Assembly: GCF_004664715.2 (NCBI RefSeq)
Contig: NC_051083.1
Coordinates: forward strand, 102,391,661 to 102,455,660
From: Peromyscus leucopus
Lineage: Eukaryota > Chordata > Mammalia > Rodentia > Cricetidae
Direction: 5' to 3'
DNA: 64,000 nucleotides
Position 1 is the first letter of the stretch. The number at the start of each line of letters is the position of its first letter. The notes beneath the pieces are model-generated. The model was not told the origin of the DNA. It saw nothing but the letters and a program-made list of their open reading frames with translations, and did no database searches. Shown here in pieces: positions 49,176 to 62,671 of the stretch. Position numbers and translations under genes: made by a program.

Positions 49176-49199
49176 GAATATCTCTGTCTTCTGCAGCAG

Positions 49200-49480
49200 A
49201 GAAGTACAGAATAGCGTGCTCTTATTAGCAGTCCTCAGAGGGACGCTATCAACAATCTAATTCAACACTGCCCTCCCCTTCTTCCCCTTTTCTCCTCCCG
49301 CTCACCCCCCTTACTCCTCCTCCGCCCCCAAACAGCTCACAAATTGTCTAGAGGAAAGGCCGACACTGCTAGCCAAGCAGGTGTCCAGCAGGGACCACTC
49401 CACGGCTCAGCAGCGCTCCAGTAACCTCTTGGGATTAGCGACTGTCAAAGAGGTTCCAAAAATTGAAGCTGCTGTAAAAG
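49200..49480 (-). promoter_or_regulatory. Candidate Klhl13 promoter (outer first exon)
   Basis: This block is clearly richer in G+C than its AT-rich surroundings. It contains a C-rich run on the + strand (G-rich on the minus strand), an Sp1-type GC box (CCGCCCCC, 49322-49329) and several CpGs (CCACGG, CAGCGC, TAGCGA). It lies about 0.3-0.6 kb upstream of the MLRFIS start codon. No TATA box is obvious. The promoter role is inferred from position and composition only. Confidence 0.45.
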
Positions 49481-50463
49481 CAGCTTGAGGTATTCCGTGA
49501 AAGCAATGTCAAATAAAGTGTTCATCTATATTGTTTTAAAATACTGCCTGAAAATTGTGTTGTAAATAATCCCATAGTGATTGGGGGGTTTGCATTTTTG
49601 TTGAAAGCAGCAAAATAAATTCACAAAATTTCTACGCAATTTTCAAAAGTAAAAATAGTTTAAATTAAATTAACATTGTGCACAACTCGTTCTTTATAAG
49701 CTGCTAAATATTACTTCTCATATGGGCAAGTTGCTGTCTCTAAATACCTACCTTCCTAACACCTATTTCTACTAAAAATAAAATTATCATGTCTCCATCA
49801 ATGCACACTTACTAAGGAATACTGCCAATTCTATAAAAGTCACTAGGTTTTCAAAACAATAACTGCATCAACAAAGAGCTCATATTTATTCTTACACTCA
49901 CTTCCAAACAATGAACAATAAACTTATCCCTCCAGCCAAAAATTGTGGCTTTCAGAGATTCTTTCCAAATTGTCCCTGGTTTCTAAGGATTGAGACTCAG
50001 TCCCTTAAAAAGATTTTTTTGTATAAAAACAAACAAACAAACAACAAACTAAGATGAATGTTTCTATAATAAGAAGCTACTTTCAAAAATCCCCAAACAC
50101 ATCATTTAATACACCAGAAATAGAGCATGAAAGCAGCTATGATAATCACAGCTCCTTTTTTAAATTTAGCTCATTATGGAAGCAAAGAACCATTTTCTAT
50201 CAGATAGAAATATAGATGGAGAAGTAGTATTTACATATACATTAATATCTGGAAAGACAAGGTTTATTTTGAGCACTGACCAGTAATCCATAAACCTTAT
50301 AAATATTAAATTGACATCAGCTATCACTACCTCCTGTGTAATTTTTTATTCTATCATACATTAACTACTTCTCAAAAAAAGCTAGAAAATTAAATTATAT
50401 TCCAAACTTCTTTTAGTACTCAACACAAAACTCTCTCACAGAAATCTTTAAATGAATCAAAGA

Positions 50464-50549
50464 GAAGAATATTCATCAACATCTTAGCAGCCAAAATATA
50501 TTTGATTAAAAAAGGGAAGAATGTTCATCAACAACTTAGCAGCCAATTT
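50464..50549. repeat. Short tandem duplication
   Basis: Two copies of a 33-nt segment (gaagaat.ttcatcaaca.cttagcagcca) start 52 nt apart at 50464 and 50516 and differ at a few sites. Confidence 0.85.
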
Positions 50550-52084
50550 AAAAAAAAAAAAAACCTCACAAATACAAATATACCATAGTCAGTATCTCAC
50601 ACTGGAAAATTCTATATTGTCTAGTAAAAAGGCCTCAGAAACAGTCAGTAATTGCAAGTTGTTTGAACGTGAAAGAAGGAAAAGTGCATGTATAAACACA
50701 CACAGACAAGCATGTATATAAAGAGGTGTGTATACATGTATGTATCCAGCTTGGAATGCCTCATTCAAGAATGGGTTTCTAATAAATTTCCAAAATCTGA
50801 AGCACATGCAGACATTTCAAAATAATAAACAAAAAAATAGCAATATATTAGCTGTATCTAGTAGGAAAAGTATATTTTAGAGAGGAGATTTGGGCTTTTA
50901 TGCTTATGACAATTCTACAAAGCAATAACTGCAAATGTGGCTTCACCTTCTGAGACCAGTGATGCCCAGACTTGTGTTAAGCCACAGGAACAAGTGTTTT
51001 AGTAGTTATCTGCCCAGAGACACCTCAACATTGCTGAACAGAAAACGGGGTAATAGTTTTACAACTTTCTGAAGTATACAGTTGATGATCACTTTCTTAC
51101 GAATTTCCTTGAGGTACCATTCTACTCCTAATCAACTGACTAAAAGAAAATCCTAACAAACGAACAAATACTGCTGTCTAGTATCATTAAGCGTCAAAGA
51201 AACCAATCAAAATCAATATGTCAATTTTCAATCTAGATTTCTGAGAGACTTGGTGTTAAATAGAATTATTTTAATGATTTTTCAAAGTGAGAAGAAACTA
51301 AAACTAAAACTGCTTCCATACATCCCATTTCATCATTCTTAAAGACTTGAAACCCACAAAGTGTTAGACATGATTGTGAGCATTTATTTACATTCAGTTC
51401 TAGGTTTGGGGTTTAATAAGTTGCTATTTCCCTTGTATCTGTCACGAGCAAATAAGCATTATCCAAAGGACATATGAAATGATTACTTTAAGTAGTAATA
51501 TGGTCTGTGAATTATCATCTATTTCAATTTACTTAACACCATTCCTCATATATCATTTAGAAATAAACTTCACTCAGGTACAATCACCCCACTATAAATT
51601 AGAAGTATCAAAATTAACTAGATTTCACTCTCTTAGCAATGAGTCTAATAGCAAATATTGAGTGTAACCATAATTGCCATTATATCCCTGAACCTAAAAT
51701 ACGTGCATCTATATTAAAGAATGATTAAATATGCATTTAAAATATATTTGTACTCAGATTCAGCGAAGCACTACTTTGACACTGAGATTCATAAATATCC
51801 CTCAATCATATCACAGGAAGCCATCATTTCATTTACAGAACACTTGAATGCTATCACATAGCACCACATAGGGCAGGAGGACAATCTATCCAATGGGTAT
51901 TCCAAGTATTTTATGAACATTAATTACTTAAGTACTTGTGAAATATGTATCTCAGAGATAAAATAGCCAAAAGACAATGATGGTTCTTGGTCAAGGCCAT
52001 AGAAAGATCATTCTTGAAAAACTCCAACAACACAGAATCCTATGACTTCCAAAGTAGGAAAAGAAGATTTTTAGAACTGGTAAA

Positions 52085-52240
52085 GTCCCTAGACACCATC
52101 TTTTTCAGTACTCTCATTGTAGAGATGAAAAGTCTGAACTCAGAGAAGTTAATTAATCTATTGTCATTGTGCTGACTAGTAAAGATTACTCTCAATCTCC
52201 TAGTCCAGGATGCCTTCTGCAGTGTTTCTAAAGTCTTTTC
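52085..52240 (+). repeat. MIR SINE, diverged
   Basis: cattgtagagatgaaaagtctgaa, ctcagagaagttaattaatc and tgctgactagtaaag follow the MIR 3' half. Confidence 0.55.
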
Positions 52241-53436
52241 ACTCAGAATATCCATTAGATGAATGCTTCTATCTGAAGTGACTCACACCCAATAATTATC
52301 TGAGCATATCCTAAAGAAACAAGGACAACTAAGAGATATTTAATTCTATTGGATGTCCACTGAAAGACAGAAATGGGACAGAATCACCCAAATGAAAAGG
52401 TATACATACAAAACCACATCTGAACTTTTAATTCTAGACTGTGTAGAAGAATGGTCAGGTGGAAAATAACTTAAGCACAATTGAAGGCAGTCTTAGTATA
52501 GGGAAAATAGAGATAATACAGCTAATATTCTTGATTCTTTTTCTCAGTGTAAATATCCATAAATAACTTATACATGTGAATTTCTTATTGACTGCTACAG
52601 CCTGTCATATCAGTTCATCAAATGAATTCACTGATACTTAGGTTCCTAATTTTTCTCTCTATTACTTTCTTAGTAGGCCTAAGAACACATCTTTTCCTAC
52701 CAATTTTTGTTTAATCTTGTGGTAGTTACAGCTAAAGACTAACAGCAGTAGATACAGTGTATGCAAGCAGGCATGATGTGATTGCCAATATTGACACTAT
52801 CTTTTTAGACCAATCTAGACTACCAATGTTATTCATGTTGTTCTGACAGGACTGTTATAGATCATGCTAAGCTACATATGCCATTTATGTTCTACCAATT
52901 AATTAGTAAAAATATGTAGATAGCAACCAAATCTGAGATCTGGCCAAGAAAGGAAAAAAAAATCACAATGGGAACAGCATATCAAAATTCTTTGGGGAAA
53001 TAACTCTTCACACTTATAGTTATATACATGTGTGCATGTATCTTTCACACACAGTAAGATTATATGTACTTGTGTATCAATTTGTTTTTGTGAACTTGAA
53101 TACAAAATACTTAATAAATTTCTTCATAGATAACTCACATACACAGCCTTGTTGTAACACATCTCAAATGTTTCTCATAGATACTACACTGGAAAATTCT
53201 ATTTTGAAAATTTCCCTAACAGAACTACATATGGTTCCACAACAGATCTATAGAGACATACACAACTACGGCTATGACTACTCCTGACAGAGAACCATTA
53301 TCTTGTGTTCATATTCATATGCAAGTGCAGAAAAATCCCTTACTCCATATAGCATAAGTAATATGAGGGGCAGGATTCTTTAATAGCCCCAGTGGCTGTG
53401 AGTAGTATGTTATGCCGTGGTAGAACAGCAATGTAA

Positions 53437-53520
53437 AGAGCTAGTATGGTGGTGGCGCACACCTTTAATCCCAGCACCACAGAGGCAGAGGCAGACAGAT
53501 CTCAGGGTTAGAGGCCAGGT
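53437..53520 (+). repeat. B1 SINE 5' fragment
   Basis: ggtggtggcgcacacctttaat, gaggcagaggcagacagatc, ending at gaggccagg before an AT tract. Confidence 0.9.
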
Positions 53521-54472
53521 CATATATATATATGACACGTGACATAAGAAACCAAAGAACAAAATCATTGGCAAGGAAGGTAATGACTGTAAGGGGAATG
53601 GAAAGAGCATCCTGATTTTTACATAAAATATTTGTAATTGGAATTCCTACTAATTAATTCCTAGAACATGTCAAAGAAGCTATAGGGCTAAGACAGGAGT
53701 TGGAGTGGGCTGACAAAGATACCCAGGGACTATATTAAGCAAAGAAGAAAGTTCCAATTGTTGAGGAACCAAAGAACCCACAGATTCTGACTCTATTTAC
53801 TCTGCTGCTAAAGCTAAAAAAGATTAAATGTTGAATGGTAAGTTCAGAAGTTCTTACCTTCCCTGTTGCCTATCTCCTGAAAGTAACTATATTATTTATA
53901 TCTTTCTTTTTTTCCTACCCTTCAGTATTTCAAAATATTCCCATCTGTTCAGAAATGCTTTACTTCCAAATTAGAATGTATTTACTAGGGGTGAGTAGTA
54001 CTATAAATGAATAATGGAAGGGGGTCACTAAGGTGTGCTCTGGAAGATATACCTTGGTCCTCAGCCTCTTACCCCCTCTTAGACACTGTAATGTAAGCAG
54101 TCTCTATCAAATGCTTCCAACACCATAATATTCTACCTTGTCTTACATATACAGGATTTAGCTGACCTTGAACTGAAACCTCTGAAATTAAACTGTTTCA
54201 CTGAGGTATTTGTCACATTGATGAAAAATTGAACAGGCCAGATACCATCTGGATAAAAGTAGTACATGTTAAATAAAATCATCCATAATATATAGTTATG
54301 TAACTAAAATAATCTATTGAAAAAGCTGTGCTTTCACCTCAAATAATAATCATTTATCTGGATAAACACCTCTTAGCAACTTCCTAAAGATATCCTTAAA
54401 TTACTTTGAGGGAAATAACACAATAAACTTCAAAGCTTATCCAAAATAAAAAGCCACTTGAAAATGAGCAGT

Positions 54473-54560
54473 GTGGGATAGGGTGTAGCTCAGTAAGAGA
54501 AGATTAGCATACTCAGTCCTCTGAGTTTGATACCGACCAGAGTCAACCATAATTAAAATA
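54473..54560 (+). repeat. ID SINE, diverged
   Basis: gggtgtagctcagtaagag and gagtttgataccgacca match ID boxes A and B; A-rich end. Confidence 0.75.
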
Positions 54561-55304
54561 AAAATGTATAGTAAATTTGAACGAACAATATGGCTTTATT
54601 GAATAAAAATATTTACACTTTCAATATTTCAGGACTTTGTTTTCATTTTGGTAACTTTATATAGAAACAAAGCAAAAAAATAGAATGAAGAAAATAGGGC
54701 AGTCTTTATATTTGTAAATCTTTATATTTGTACTGTTTGGGTAAAAATAATTTCTAATCATGATTATTTATGATGGTTGAAATGTTTCAATAATAAGTAC
54801 ATTGTATACCAAAAAGTATGCCAATTAAAGATAATCAACACTTTCTATAGTCTGTACTATTTTAGAAATATCTAGTAATTTATAAAACCTGAGTGTCTGA
54901 AAGGCCTTTCAAATAGCAGAAGGCTTCAACATTTGAATTTTAATTGATGAAATACTACTACTACTTTGAAAAATAAATACTTAAATGCAAAGATCTAGTG
55001 CATTCCCATGAGAACATTGGTGTTTTGGCTAAAACTGAGATTAGAAGACTACCTTATTATTTTACCTCTTCCTCTCCCTGTTTAAAAATCTTATAGCACA
55101 ACTACAACAGATTTTGGGGTTGTCAGCAATAAATCCTTTCATGGAAAGCTGATCCCAATGATTCATTAAATTACACAACACTATATCAATTTGCCATATA
55201 AAATGCTATGGTTTTCTTTTAATATTTTCTAGACTTGTTCATTAAAATGTAAATTTCCCATACATATACCCATTAAAAACTACTACTATCAAAAATTAAA
55301 TGTT

Positions 55305-55458
55305 CACCAGGCAGTGGTGGTGCTCACCTTTAATCTCAGCACTCAGGAGACAGAAGCAGGCAGATCTCTGAGTCTGAGGCCAGCCTGGTCTACAGAGTGA
55401 GCTCCAGGACAACCAGGGAGATACACAGAGAAACCTTGTCTCAAAAGACAAAAAAAAA
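55305..55458 (+). repeat. B1 SINE
   Basis: ccaggcagtggtggtgctcacc, tgaggccagcctggtctacag, gagaaaccttgtctcaaaag. The right half is of the mouse-like type (ctccaggacaaccaggg). Confidence 0.94.
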
Positions 55459-55465
55459 AGTAAAA

Positions 55466-55575
55466 GTTCATTTGGGTATGGGGTACATACCCTTGGGCAA
55501 CTGAGACAGGAGGACTGTGAGTTTGATTGAGGCTAGCTGGACTACAGAGTAACAAGACCAGGTCTCTAATAAATA
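55466..55575 (+). repeat. Second, diverged B1 SINE in tandem
   Basis: gggtatggggtacataccc, gagacaggaggactgtgag, tggactacagagtaacaagac; follows the previous B1 after a short spacer. Confidence 0.75.
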
Positions 55576-57164
55576 AAAGATTTAATTGTAGAAAAAAAAT
55601 TCAACAACTCCATCTCAAACCTGAACCTAATGACCTATTGCTATAACATGAAGCCCAATAGTTAAGGGGGTGGTTCCCATTATTTGCCTTCTGTGGAAAA
55701 TCCTAAAGACTGAGTAACTTAGTCAATATCTGTATTTTTTATGTGATTATTTCTAGAGCCTTCTCATTTTCTAATTTATAAGTCTTCTCTTTTGTGATTT
55801 TGAGCACTCTAAAATAGGTAAAGGATACCAAAAATATGCTGAAATATGACAAATATATGGTGTTTTGTCTGAATTATAGAAGCAGGTTTAAACACTGCAT
55901 AATTCATTTCTTGTCCTTTATCTCATGCTCTATTATTCATTAAATACAATTTTGAGTAAAAATAGAATGCATCCTCTAGGTTGACCCTACATATACGCTA
56001 AAGGTAATCTAAATTTGGGTTTTCAACTTGCATTTATAAGTCTGCATACAATCACTAATACATTCAGAACTACTTTGTGTCTTCAAAATCAAATATGTGC
56101 CTTAAATAATCAGTTATTTCTCACAGCATTCTGAAGCTGTATACCACTTCAAAATGAAGTACATTTTCCTATTGTCTAGTATTAAGTAGTCATCATTCCT
56201 TCTTCGGCTTGATCTAAGTTAGAGATACTGCTGAACGTTTTTATTAGTCTTCCCCTAAAGAATCTGAGCAATTTAAGTTCCTATGAAACTGCAAGATATT
56301 AAAGCCAAAATATTTATGCTTGGAGGTTTTTAGAATTACAAATTTCTGAGATTCAGATTTGTAAAGAATGAAAACTCTTGTAAACAACAAAACTTGAAGT
56401 AGCCAGACTGAGCTTAATCTGCTCCTGTAGATGATAGAGAAAACATTAGCAAATTTATTTTTTAGGACCATGCATTCACATCAAATAAATGCATCTTTCT
56501 ACCAAGGACTCTTTAATGTATTAGTCACTGTGCATAGTATTATATAAATACGTTATATATCACAAATATCAAAATCAATAATTTACTGTTTAGTCAAAAC
56601 CCCCTCGAGAGAATCTGCATGATAAATTAGTTGTCATGAGTAAGCACTGAAAACTTTGCTAAGTGTTACAAATACACGAAAGAGCACATGTGACCTGAGT
56701 GCATGTCACCTTCAGCCTAATCAGACAAACCCAAATGAGAAGGAATACAGGGATGTTGCAAAGCTTTAACCACACAGCACTTTGGACAGCCTAATATTTT
56801 AGACATTCTTTAAAAATATTTTCAAATTAAAAAAATCTAGCAAAATTTAGCTATTAAAATACCAAAACTTATTTTTCATCTTTTAGTGACATTTTGCCAC
56901 TTCCTTTTACCTTTTCAAGACACAGGCCTTTCTAAAATACCTCACCATCTTCAAACTTCACAAAAGCCACTGTGCTGTGCTTCAGCTATAGACACAGAAA
57001 TGAGCACAAATGCTGGCCTTGGTTCCTCACCCTCGCCTGCCCCCGTCCCGACTGGCTTAGTTGATGTGCTTTGCCAGAGAGCATAGATTCTGCGGAGAGA
57101 AAGGTGTCCTTTCCTCGGTGTGAGAGTCAACAGTGAGGCACAGCAAATGTTTATACCTTTAAGG

Positions 57165-57295
57165 CAAATGCTCTCCAACATTAGTGTATGAAGAATCACC
57201 TGGGGTGAATAAAATGTCAAACTCTGGGGGTGGGGACCCATACTCTGCATTTTAAACAAGTGCTCAGACTCATTATCACACCAGATCTACTAGGC
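57165..57295 (+). mobile_element. MER5A-type (hAT-Charlie) remnant
   Basis: atgctctccaacattagtg, gaagaatcacctggggtg, aactctgggggtggggaccc and tctgcattttaaacaagt match the MER5A order; the terminal repeats are eroded. Confidence 0.7.
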
Positions 57296-57543
57296 TTAAG
57301 AAAAGGCTGTCTTAAGATAAGGTAACTAACCCCTGCCCAGGATACCCAAGCTACAGTAATATTCAGTTTCCTTTCTGTCACTGGACTCCCTTAGCACATT
57401 GAATTGGCTGCTCACCACTGTCAAACCAGTATCCACAGCCCTTATCTTGCCCTTCCACATTCAAGATCCTTTCCCGTCAGAGAAGTCAGAAAGCAAGGTG
57501 CCCAGCTAACAGCTAACAGAAGCAAACAGACAGATGCACAGTG

Positions 57544-57545
<2 letters not shown>

Positions 57546-57592
<47 letters not shown>
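57546..57592. repeat. A47 homopolymer
   Basis: 47 consecutive A residues with no SINE body on its left side. Confidence 0.95.
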
Positions 57593-57595
<3 letters not shown>

Positions 57596-57694
57596 CAGGA
57601 GTTAGAAAACAAATATAGTACAAATTAGATTGATTATGCAATACATGTTTAAATGTTAAAAACTTGTTTTAAACTTCATCCATTAGCAAAAAAA

Positions 57695-57840
57695 AAGAAC
57701 AAGAGACCCATGGTCTGGTTGCAGTCTGACACTCATTAGCTTAATGACCTCAAGTGCTATTTCTCTCTTCTGTAAATTAGAGAAAAATGCTACTGTCTTT
57801 GTTTATCTCACAGCATTGATAAGAAAGCCAAATGAACTTA
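57695..57840 (-). repeat. MIR SINE, reversed
   Basis: gacactcattagcttaatgacc, tttctctcttctgtaaattag, atctcacagcattgataag fit the MIR complement. Confidence 0.6.
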
Positions 57841-58741
57841 GGTTTGTGAACTGAAACTGAAAAATGTAAAACACAATTACAATGATGCAAATATTATTAA
57901 CACAATACTTAATCAACAGACCCTAGATATCAATGAAAGTTTATTTGACAACTGAATGTCTTCAGATACCTCAGGGTCTCTTATTAAAATAAATTCTTAT
58001 CAGAAAAAAACAGGTACAGGAAAATATAGACCCTTGGACATACCCTGAAGCTGCTTTTTTGAATATATCCTTGAAATCGGCTTGTTTTAAAGACAATTGC
58101 CTCCGTCTCCTGAAAGTGGAGTGCAAAAAAAAAAAAAAAAAATCTGGTTAATTGTGGCTTTATTGTACTTGGTTCAAATTTTTCAATGCATACTCTGAAA
58201 ATATTTAATGTTAGTTAATAGGCCATATTTATAAATTCTGAATACTTAAGGTCCACAGAACAATTTAATACTATATAAATTAGTTTTACAAAATGTAACA
58301 TAGAAAATCATAAGATTCCATTTGTTTTTAGAAGCTTTCCTAATGTTTAAGAAACTATAAAATGCAGACTGGCATTAAGTATAACATTGATTTGCAGCTG
58401 ATCTACAAGACCAAGCTAATCAAATTAGCATAGAAAGAAACATTTTTTTAGTAGATATACCCTCAGCCTTTGGAATGATTTGTCATTTTTTAGCTTTTTA
58501 TGCTTAAAGGTCAGCTCTTTTCTGACACACTGCTTTGCCATAAAGACCAGAAAGCAAATGACAGACATTATAATCTTTCAGAGAACATATGACTAATATT
58601 CTTTTAGGATAATTTACTACCTTTTTTCCTTATTTCCACACTGCTTGTAATTAATAAAAACAGGTAAATAGATGTACAGTCTCCTGTACAGAAAATTTGT
58701 GGGATTTTTTTTTGCGACGTTTTCTCATCTAAGTAGTTCCT

Positions 58742-58747
58742 ACACAT

Positions 58748-58782
<35 letters not shown>

Positions 58783-58792
58783 CACACACACA
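58742..58792. repeat. (CA)n microsatellite
   Basis: About 23 CA units with two interruptions. Confidence 0.97.
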
Positions 58793-59494
58793 ACATTGTA
58801 CAGACATACTTCTGGTAGTGCCTCCAGAATGCAGTTTTAAAAATAGACACTACTACAGAAACACTGCAGTATATGCTGCTGACAGTCAACTCTCCTAAAA
58901 AAAATATTACAATTTGCTGGCAGATGTTTGAGGCACTCCAACACAATGCATAATTTATTTGCATTTATTGCATTGATGTTGCTATCGGCTTATACAAAAT
59001 AAACATTAGCCTTACCTAATATTTTCCTCAAAATAAGCCATCTCAGATATTTTATTCTGGATCATTTCACAAGCACTAGTGTATTATTAAAGTCATAACT
59101 AAATCAAAGTCTAAGAGAATCTTTAAAAAGACCTTGACAAAGACATTATCCAAACAGTCTCTTAAGTGGAAGGGCTCTCTACAAAAAAATGACGGTTGTA
59201 GAGAATTTTATTTCTTTGTGAAAATGACATATTCAAGATAGTATCTCTTTAATGGTAATACTATTTCAAAGCTTACTTTAAAAATGCTAAACACATAAAT
59301 ATTATGGTTGACTAATAAAAAGGTATAATAGGTTAAATTCACATTTGTCATTACATTCTTATTAAGCCTTGCCAAGCAAAAACAATTCTATTACTCCTGT
59401 GCTTACAATATACTAAAATACCTTTAAATACATGTTATTTTATATTCTTATTAATATTATTCCTTTTCTTTGTGTATGTAAGAACAATCTGGTG

Positions 59495-59507
59495 TGCCAC
59501 CTTCTGG
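59495..59507 (-). promoter_or_regulatory. CTCF-core-like motif
   Basis: TGCCACCTTCTGG on the + strand differs at one position from the reverse complement of the CTCF core consensus. Motif match only. Confidence 0.3.
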
Positions 59508-59848
59508 TGACTAAGTGAAATTATCTATTTCCACACAAGTCACTATTCTTTATTTTAACTTTTAAAAAATACATATTTCTCAACCTGCATTACATTTATG
59601 CTATATAAATAAATGCATTCCACAGTCTGAAGTAAAATAAAAATTCCTTAGAGGTTTTGTAAAAAGAAATCAAGCTGTACACACGCTCCCTATGATTTTT
59701 ACATGGTTACCAATATGTCTCCTGAATTCTACAATACATATAAAATTGATTTTTATATACCGCTTCACAGCCACAGCTCAAAATAACAGGCTTGCTATTT
59801 TAATGAATAAGTAACAGTAGTAAATAAAGGAAAAGAAAGGTCTCTTAC

Positions 59849-60270
59849 CAATAAGCCCATTTTTCTCTTAAGGTTTGAACTCTCATCATTTGTCATGTTC
59901 TTGTGGATCCCTCTCTCATCAAATTCTCTGGAGTTTTAAAGTTAAGAGCTGTGATGCACAGCTAGGCTCTGCTACTACACAGTGGCGCACCCCAGTGCAT
60001 CTGCCTGGTATAACACTTCAACTGTAGCTCCCAGAAACAGAAACAAGCTTTTCAAATGCAAACGCCTGTCCTGCACACCTTGGCTTGATAAGAAATTACT
60101 GCCAGTGTGGTTGAACTGTTTATATTTCACATCTAAACTCCTGATCAGATATGAAAATGAGAACTGAGTGAATCCAAAGCCTGACAAACTGAACAGGAGC
60201 AGAAAGCTCATCTTCCAGTGAGACAAATGCAGGCACCAGGAGCTCTGACTCCGGCAAAACATGTTTACCT
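59849..60270 (-). other. Candidate noncoding upstream first exon (weak)
   Basis: On the minus strand a moderately GC-balanced stretch ends ...GGCTTATTG followed by a good donor, GTAAGAG (G at 59848). Spliced to the linker exon (24697), the frame ending in phase 2 would meet a stop at the junction (TG+A). Such a transcript would therefore be untranslated 5' sequence, with initiation at an internal Met of the linker exon. Only the donor motif and composition support this. Boundaries on the right are arbitrary. Confidence 0.25.
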
Positions 60271-60589
60271 CAAAATAACCTTATTTTTGCAAGGATCACA
60301 ATCTTATTCTTTGTAATAGGGTCTTAAGTTTTTATTATCCTTCACACTTTCCTCTCTATTACAGGCTGTAATAAATCCTAGCCAGTCATTAAATACTGTA
60401 TTTTTTCTCTTACACCAATTTTCCAGGAATCTACCTCTTATTGGTTTGTCTAAACAAACAAGATACTTCAAAAAAGACATGTAACTGTTCTCCCTGCATC
60501 TCCCATTTTAATTCTTCATTCATATTATTTCTGAATCATTTTTTTAAATAAAGCGACATGTGATAAAAATTTTAGTATTCAGTGAGTAC

Positions 60590-60780
60590 TCAAAATTCAT
60601 TTATTTTTGGAATTATCTGTGTTACATACTATGCTTACTGATACTGATATACAAGTGAATGAGACACAGTTCTTTTGATCTTAAGAAGCTCCTGACTGAG
60701 TGAGGGAAACAGGCAGAAAAACATGGTAGAGAAGCTTTAGTAGCATAGAACCAGGGTACCAGAGCACAGGAAGAATGAAA
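60590..60780 (+). repeat. L2-like ancient fragment, weak
   Basis: tactatgcttactgatactg, gatctta-agaagctcctgactg and a tail like 'gggaaacaggcag' resemble the conserved 3' part of old L2-type repeats. Low certainty. Confidence 0.35.
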
Positions 60781-62671
60781 AGCCGGCTGCAACTGAGGCT
60801 AAATACAGCCTTAGAGCTGGCGGCGGCGGCTGAGTGGCCGCAAAGAAAGTAGTAGTGTTGAGGGACGTGGATTTTAAGGCATACAAAAGACCACACAGCA
60901 GAAGACAATGCATGACAGTGAAAAGATTTGCATTTTATCCTCTGTGTTATGAGGAATCATTTGTTGAGTGAGTGGATGGATCAACAGCAGAATTAATCAG
61001 GCAGTAAGTGCAGTAAGGATCCACTACACAGTAGCTGGCTGGCTCGTTCAGCTTATTGCTGTTGCAGCCCAGACACAGCAGGTTGTCATTCTCTCCATCA
61101 TACCCAGTTTTCTTTGTTCTTTCTTGGTTTTGCTCTACAGGTCCCCTGGCATGGAATTTTACCCCCTCAGTCTCCTTTTCTGAGAGAAATTCATCCTTGT
61201 AGATTTACCTCATCTTGTACTCTTTTCTGTGATATCGTCAAATTTTTCTTAAGAGGGACTGTGCATTATTCTAATGTTTAGCATATAATATATAAAAAAA
61301 TCACTTTGATCCTGTGCTCATTATATGAAACAGAATTGATTAAAAGGGTGACAATCAGGGCAGGGAACAGGGAATGGGGCCAAGTGAGCTCAAGAAACCC
61401 ACTTTCCCAGATCTCAAAGTACACACTACTTTTAACAACTTCCTAAACCATGCTCAAATCTCAAAGGAGAATATCAGAATTGGGGGAGAGACGGGCCTGT
61501 TAGGAGGTTCCCTTCGTTGCTAGCTGTGTCAAATCTTGTACTTCAAAAATTTTAGAGACTAGATGAAAGATGCCAACAGAATAGCTGAAAGAGGGACAAG
61601 TGACCTTTAAAAAACAGCTGTTTAAGTTGGGGCAAACTGTGACTATGTTTTTATCACTTGCAGTAAAGTTAAAGTATTCACCTTGAAGGCACACTAGAAA
61701 CTACAGGAATTCATGAGGACCACAGAAAGAGATGGGAAACAGGGTGAATCATTTGATCTTGCTTCAAAATCTTCAGGGCTGGGCTGTTAAAGAAGAAAAT
61801 CTGAGTGTAAGAAGAGAGTGGTATTTTTTAAAGGGTTAACTGTTTTGCTAGGAGATTAATATAGGGCAAGAAGGTATCCTTAGGTGTGTGAATATCAATA
61901 GTCTCACCCTATGGAATCACATCTCATTACCCCCAATATCAAATACTCAGTAAGTATTCAAGCTTTGTTTCATCCTGTTTATGGATGCATGATACCCTAA
62001 GATTTATTCAATGAGGCAAAAACCATGATGTTTTCATTTATGTCAACAATGAAAAAAATCTTTTCATCATAATCATGGTTTTATGTTCAAGTTAATTAAG
62101 AGGAGGCAGCCAATAAATTTAAAAAGTAGCTAATACTTGAAAGTGTATGCGCTCTGACTTAAGATTTCCCAGATAAAAGCTGTCCACATACCCTTCTTTT
62201 TTATTGAGCACTTTATACTAATTTGTAAGAAAAAATTAAATACAGAGGAAAAAAAGCAGTATGTAACTTTGGAAATGTGCCACATCTCAAATAATCTTCA
62301 GGAAGGACTAGTAGTTAGGAAGACATAAAAATTGCTTAATTTGTCATCAGAATAATGTTTTTAAACTGCACTGAAAAAAAGACAAAATAATTCAGACCAT
62401 TCATCCGTTTAATGTTCTAGAAAACAGAGTAACTACCATAGTATTTCCTTTAGACCTGACAGGAAAGAAAGATCAGGTTTACATTATTGTTTCATTAGAA
62501 TGAATATTTTATTGAAATTCTCCTAGCTAGATCATTAAGGTTGTAAAGGGAATGGGGGAGAGGGGTGAGTACAAAAACTATCAATGAAAGCCCATTAATA
62601 AGTATTGTATATCTGTGATTGATCATAACAAGTATCTACTGTAAGTCTAGTATAATCCCCTTACACTCCAT

